IMG/VR virus record: IMGVR_UViG_3300025093_000131
Location: 1 to 23,082 of that record
Length of the DNA: 23,082 nt
From: a virus
Reading direction: 5' to 3' (one strand)
Part shown: positions 21,746-23,082 of the stretch, in pieces
How the letters are laid out: each line of letters begins with the position of its first letter
How positions within the stretch are numbered: position 1 is the stretch's first letter
Translations under genes and position numbers: made by a program
Notes under the pieces: model-generated
Database searches by the model: none
What the model saw: only the letters and a program-made list of their open reading frames with translations
Told to the model about the DNA's origin: nothing

Positions 21746-23082
21746 TTAACTAAAGTTGTTTATAAATGTTCCGTATAAATGATTACCAAATCTTGTAAAT
21801 GAGATTATATCTTCTGCGTTCAATGCTGTTGTTGGTAGGAACTCTGCTCCTTGTCCAAACTTAAAGTCAGGTGAGAATGATATAGAACCTGTATTACCAC
21901 TACTTGGTTGTTTTACTAATACATTAACTGATTGTGCATCTCCACCAAATGTTGATACATCTAAATGAGTATCAGCTGAATCTACTAAAGTTACAGTAAA
22001 TGTGTTTGATGTTGTTAAATCTATTGATGCAGTATTAGCAGATATTGTTAAATCACTATTCTTACCTGCAATTGCTTTACTTACATCAAACGAACCTGTT
22101 ACTTGTAAATCATTTGTAGTTGCTTGGAACGAACCAGTTGCCTTAAATATACCTGCATCTATTCCTGTTAATTGTGAACCATTACCAACGAATGCTGATG
22201 CTGATATTGCATTTGATGAACTAATTAAACCTGTTGGATTAACATTACCATTTATAGTAGTTGTATAACCACTTGCAAAAGTAAAGTTACCAACAATATT
22301 ACCAGTAGTTGAACTCCTACCGATATTAATAGAATTATTACCACCTGCCGAACCAAGGTTAATTGTATTACCTCTAATATCTGCAGTTGTTGTTCCATCA
22401 TTATTATCTTGTGTTCTAAATCTTGCTCCGTTAAATGCATTAGAACCAGATGCTATTGTAAGTTGGGTTGTGATTACACCATTCATTGAAATCTCACTAC
22501 CAAAGTTATATCCTGTTGAGTCATAATACTCAAACGCAAAATAATCTTTGTATGCATCACCGAATGAAGGATAATCTGCAAATCCTTGGAATACTCTATT
22601 ATAAGCAACACCATTAATGTTAGCACTCTTAACATCAAATAATTTTTTCTCTTGATTTGAACCAGGTATATCAAATGTTTGTGTTAAAAATCCAGATGAA
22701 CCACTAATTTGTTGTGGGCCAGCTGTAAATGTATTTGCTTGATTTAATATTGCAAATGAACCACTATCAAATCCTTTATATGTTCCTGATACTGATAAAT
22801 CACCTGTAATAGAAACTGTTGAACCATCATCAGTAATGTTAGAATCATTTAAGTGATGTCCTCCATCTGATTTAGGAATTGTATTGTTTGTATTATATGT
22901 TGGTGAACCGATTGTATTATATTCTGGTCCGAATAATACTATACCGAAGTTATCAGGGTCACCTGATGCAGTATATTCGTAGAACCAATCGTTTGTTTGT
23001 CCATCAAATTGTAATGAAGCAGTTGCGCCTGTTGAACCACTATCTATTACTTTGATACCTGCGTATCTTTCAGTTGGTGTAT
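21746..23082 (-). CDS. Tail fibre protein, 5' end beyond the window
   Basis: The frame is open without a stop from 21746 to the right edge, giving about 445 visible residues. An internal Met at 22484-22486 is not the start, because the reading frame and composition continue unchanged upstream. The visible part is a Gly/Ser/Asn-rich beta structure, with fibre-like turns (Leu-Ser-Val-Ser-Gly-Thr-Tyr-Lys-Gly). It includes an Asn-Gly-Asn-Val-Asn-Pro-Thr-Gly-Leu stretch and a final 100-residue domain resembling the end of the fibre at 13533-15002. An Ala-Phe-Val-Gly-Asn-Gly-Ser-Gln-Leu-Thr-Gly-Ile motif, common in phage fibres with an attached C-terminal domain, lies before it. Confidence 0.7.
   Translation of the reverse strand, partial: TPTERYAGIKVIDSGSTGATASLQFDGQTNDWFYEYTASGDPDNFGIVLFGPEYNTIGSPTYNTNNTIPKSDGGHHLNDSNITDDGSTVSITGDLSVSGTYKGFDSGSFAILNQANTFTAGPQQISGSSGFLTQTFDIPGSNQEKKLFDVKSANINGVAYNRVFQGFADYPSFGDAYKDYFAFEYYDSTGYNFGSEISMNGVITTQLTIASGSNAFNGARFRTQDNNDGTTTADIRGNTINLGSAGGNNSINIGRSSTTGNIVGNFTFASGYTTTINGNVNPTGLISSSNAISASAFVGNGSQLTGIDAGIFKATGSFQATTNDLQVTGSFDVSKAIAGKNSDLTISANTASIDLTTSNTFTVTLVDSADTHLDVSTFGGDAQSVNVLVKQPSSGNTGSISFSPDFKFGQGAEFLPTTALNAEDIISFTRFGNHLYGTFINNFS

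Noticed and set aside
21746-22486. A separate 246-residue gene starting at the Met at 22486
   Set aside because: The same frame continues without a stop to the right edge with fibre-like coding content, so the Met is internal.

Overview
The window reads as part of the genome of a tailed double-stranded DNA phage (or a prophage or metagenomic phage contig), very AT-rich, whose host is probably a member of the Bacteroidota. The phage call rests on a continuous head-and-tail gene block: portal, major capsid protein, XkdF-type prohead protease, tape measure, HK97-gp10-like neck protein and several LamG-like or coiled-coil fibre proteins. The host inference rests on promoters of the Bacteroidota type (TTTG, then TAnnTTTG or a close relative) and on A-rich leaders that mostly lack a Shine-Dalgarno sequence. 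A tape measure and the absence of any recognisable sheath gene fit a siphovirus-like particle. Terminase, lysis and replication genes are not visible and may lie outside the window.

Layout. Bases 1-53 hold the first codons of a leftward gene with its own promoter. Bases 54-489 have no gene but contain a promoter and a cluster of inverted repeats. A leftward nucleotidyltransferase-like gene (490-987) follows. From about 990 to 3600 is a rightward module of seven small unknown genes, probably early. It is served by four repeated promoter cassettes plus one more at its left border, all with exactly 20 bases between the two promoter boxes. Two consecutive rightward hairpin terminators (3623-3691) close it. 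From 23082 down to 3693 every gene points left: a dense late module with gaps of a few bases, several TAATG stop-start overlaps and one internal terminator at 18140-18164.

In transcription order the late module runs: fibre protein (cut by the right edge), LamG-like protein, 45-residue Cys-rich protein, acidic scaffold-like protein, major capsid protein, tail-tube candidate, terminator, small structural protein, portal, head-tail connector candidate, tail-terminator-like protein with an extra C-terminal domain, coiled-coil fibre, two-domain LamG-like adhesin, gp10-like neck protein, tail-tip proteins, 44-residue protein, tape measure, prohead protease, 56-residue membrane protein, basic protein and a Cys-motif protein. 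The order is unusual: portal lies downstream of capsid, and the protease lies at the far end after the tape measure.

The most striking signals are: (1) a hairpin followed by a run of ten T inside the tail-terminator-like gene, where slippage by one base in either direction stops translation at the end of the N-terminal domain; (2) the set of promoters with a fixed 20-base spacer, some duplicated together with neighbouring coding sequence; (3) domain pairs shared between different tail proteins; (4) three very small genes hidden between the larger ones; and (5) overlapping inverted repeats at 294-469 that could form a pseudoknotted RNA.
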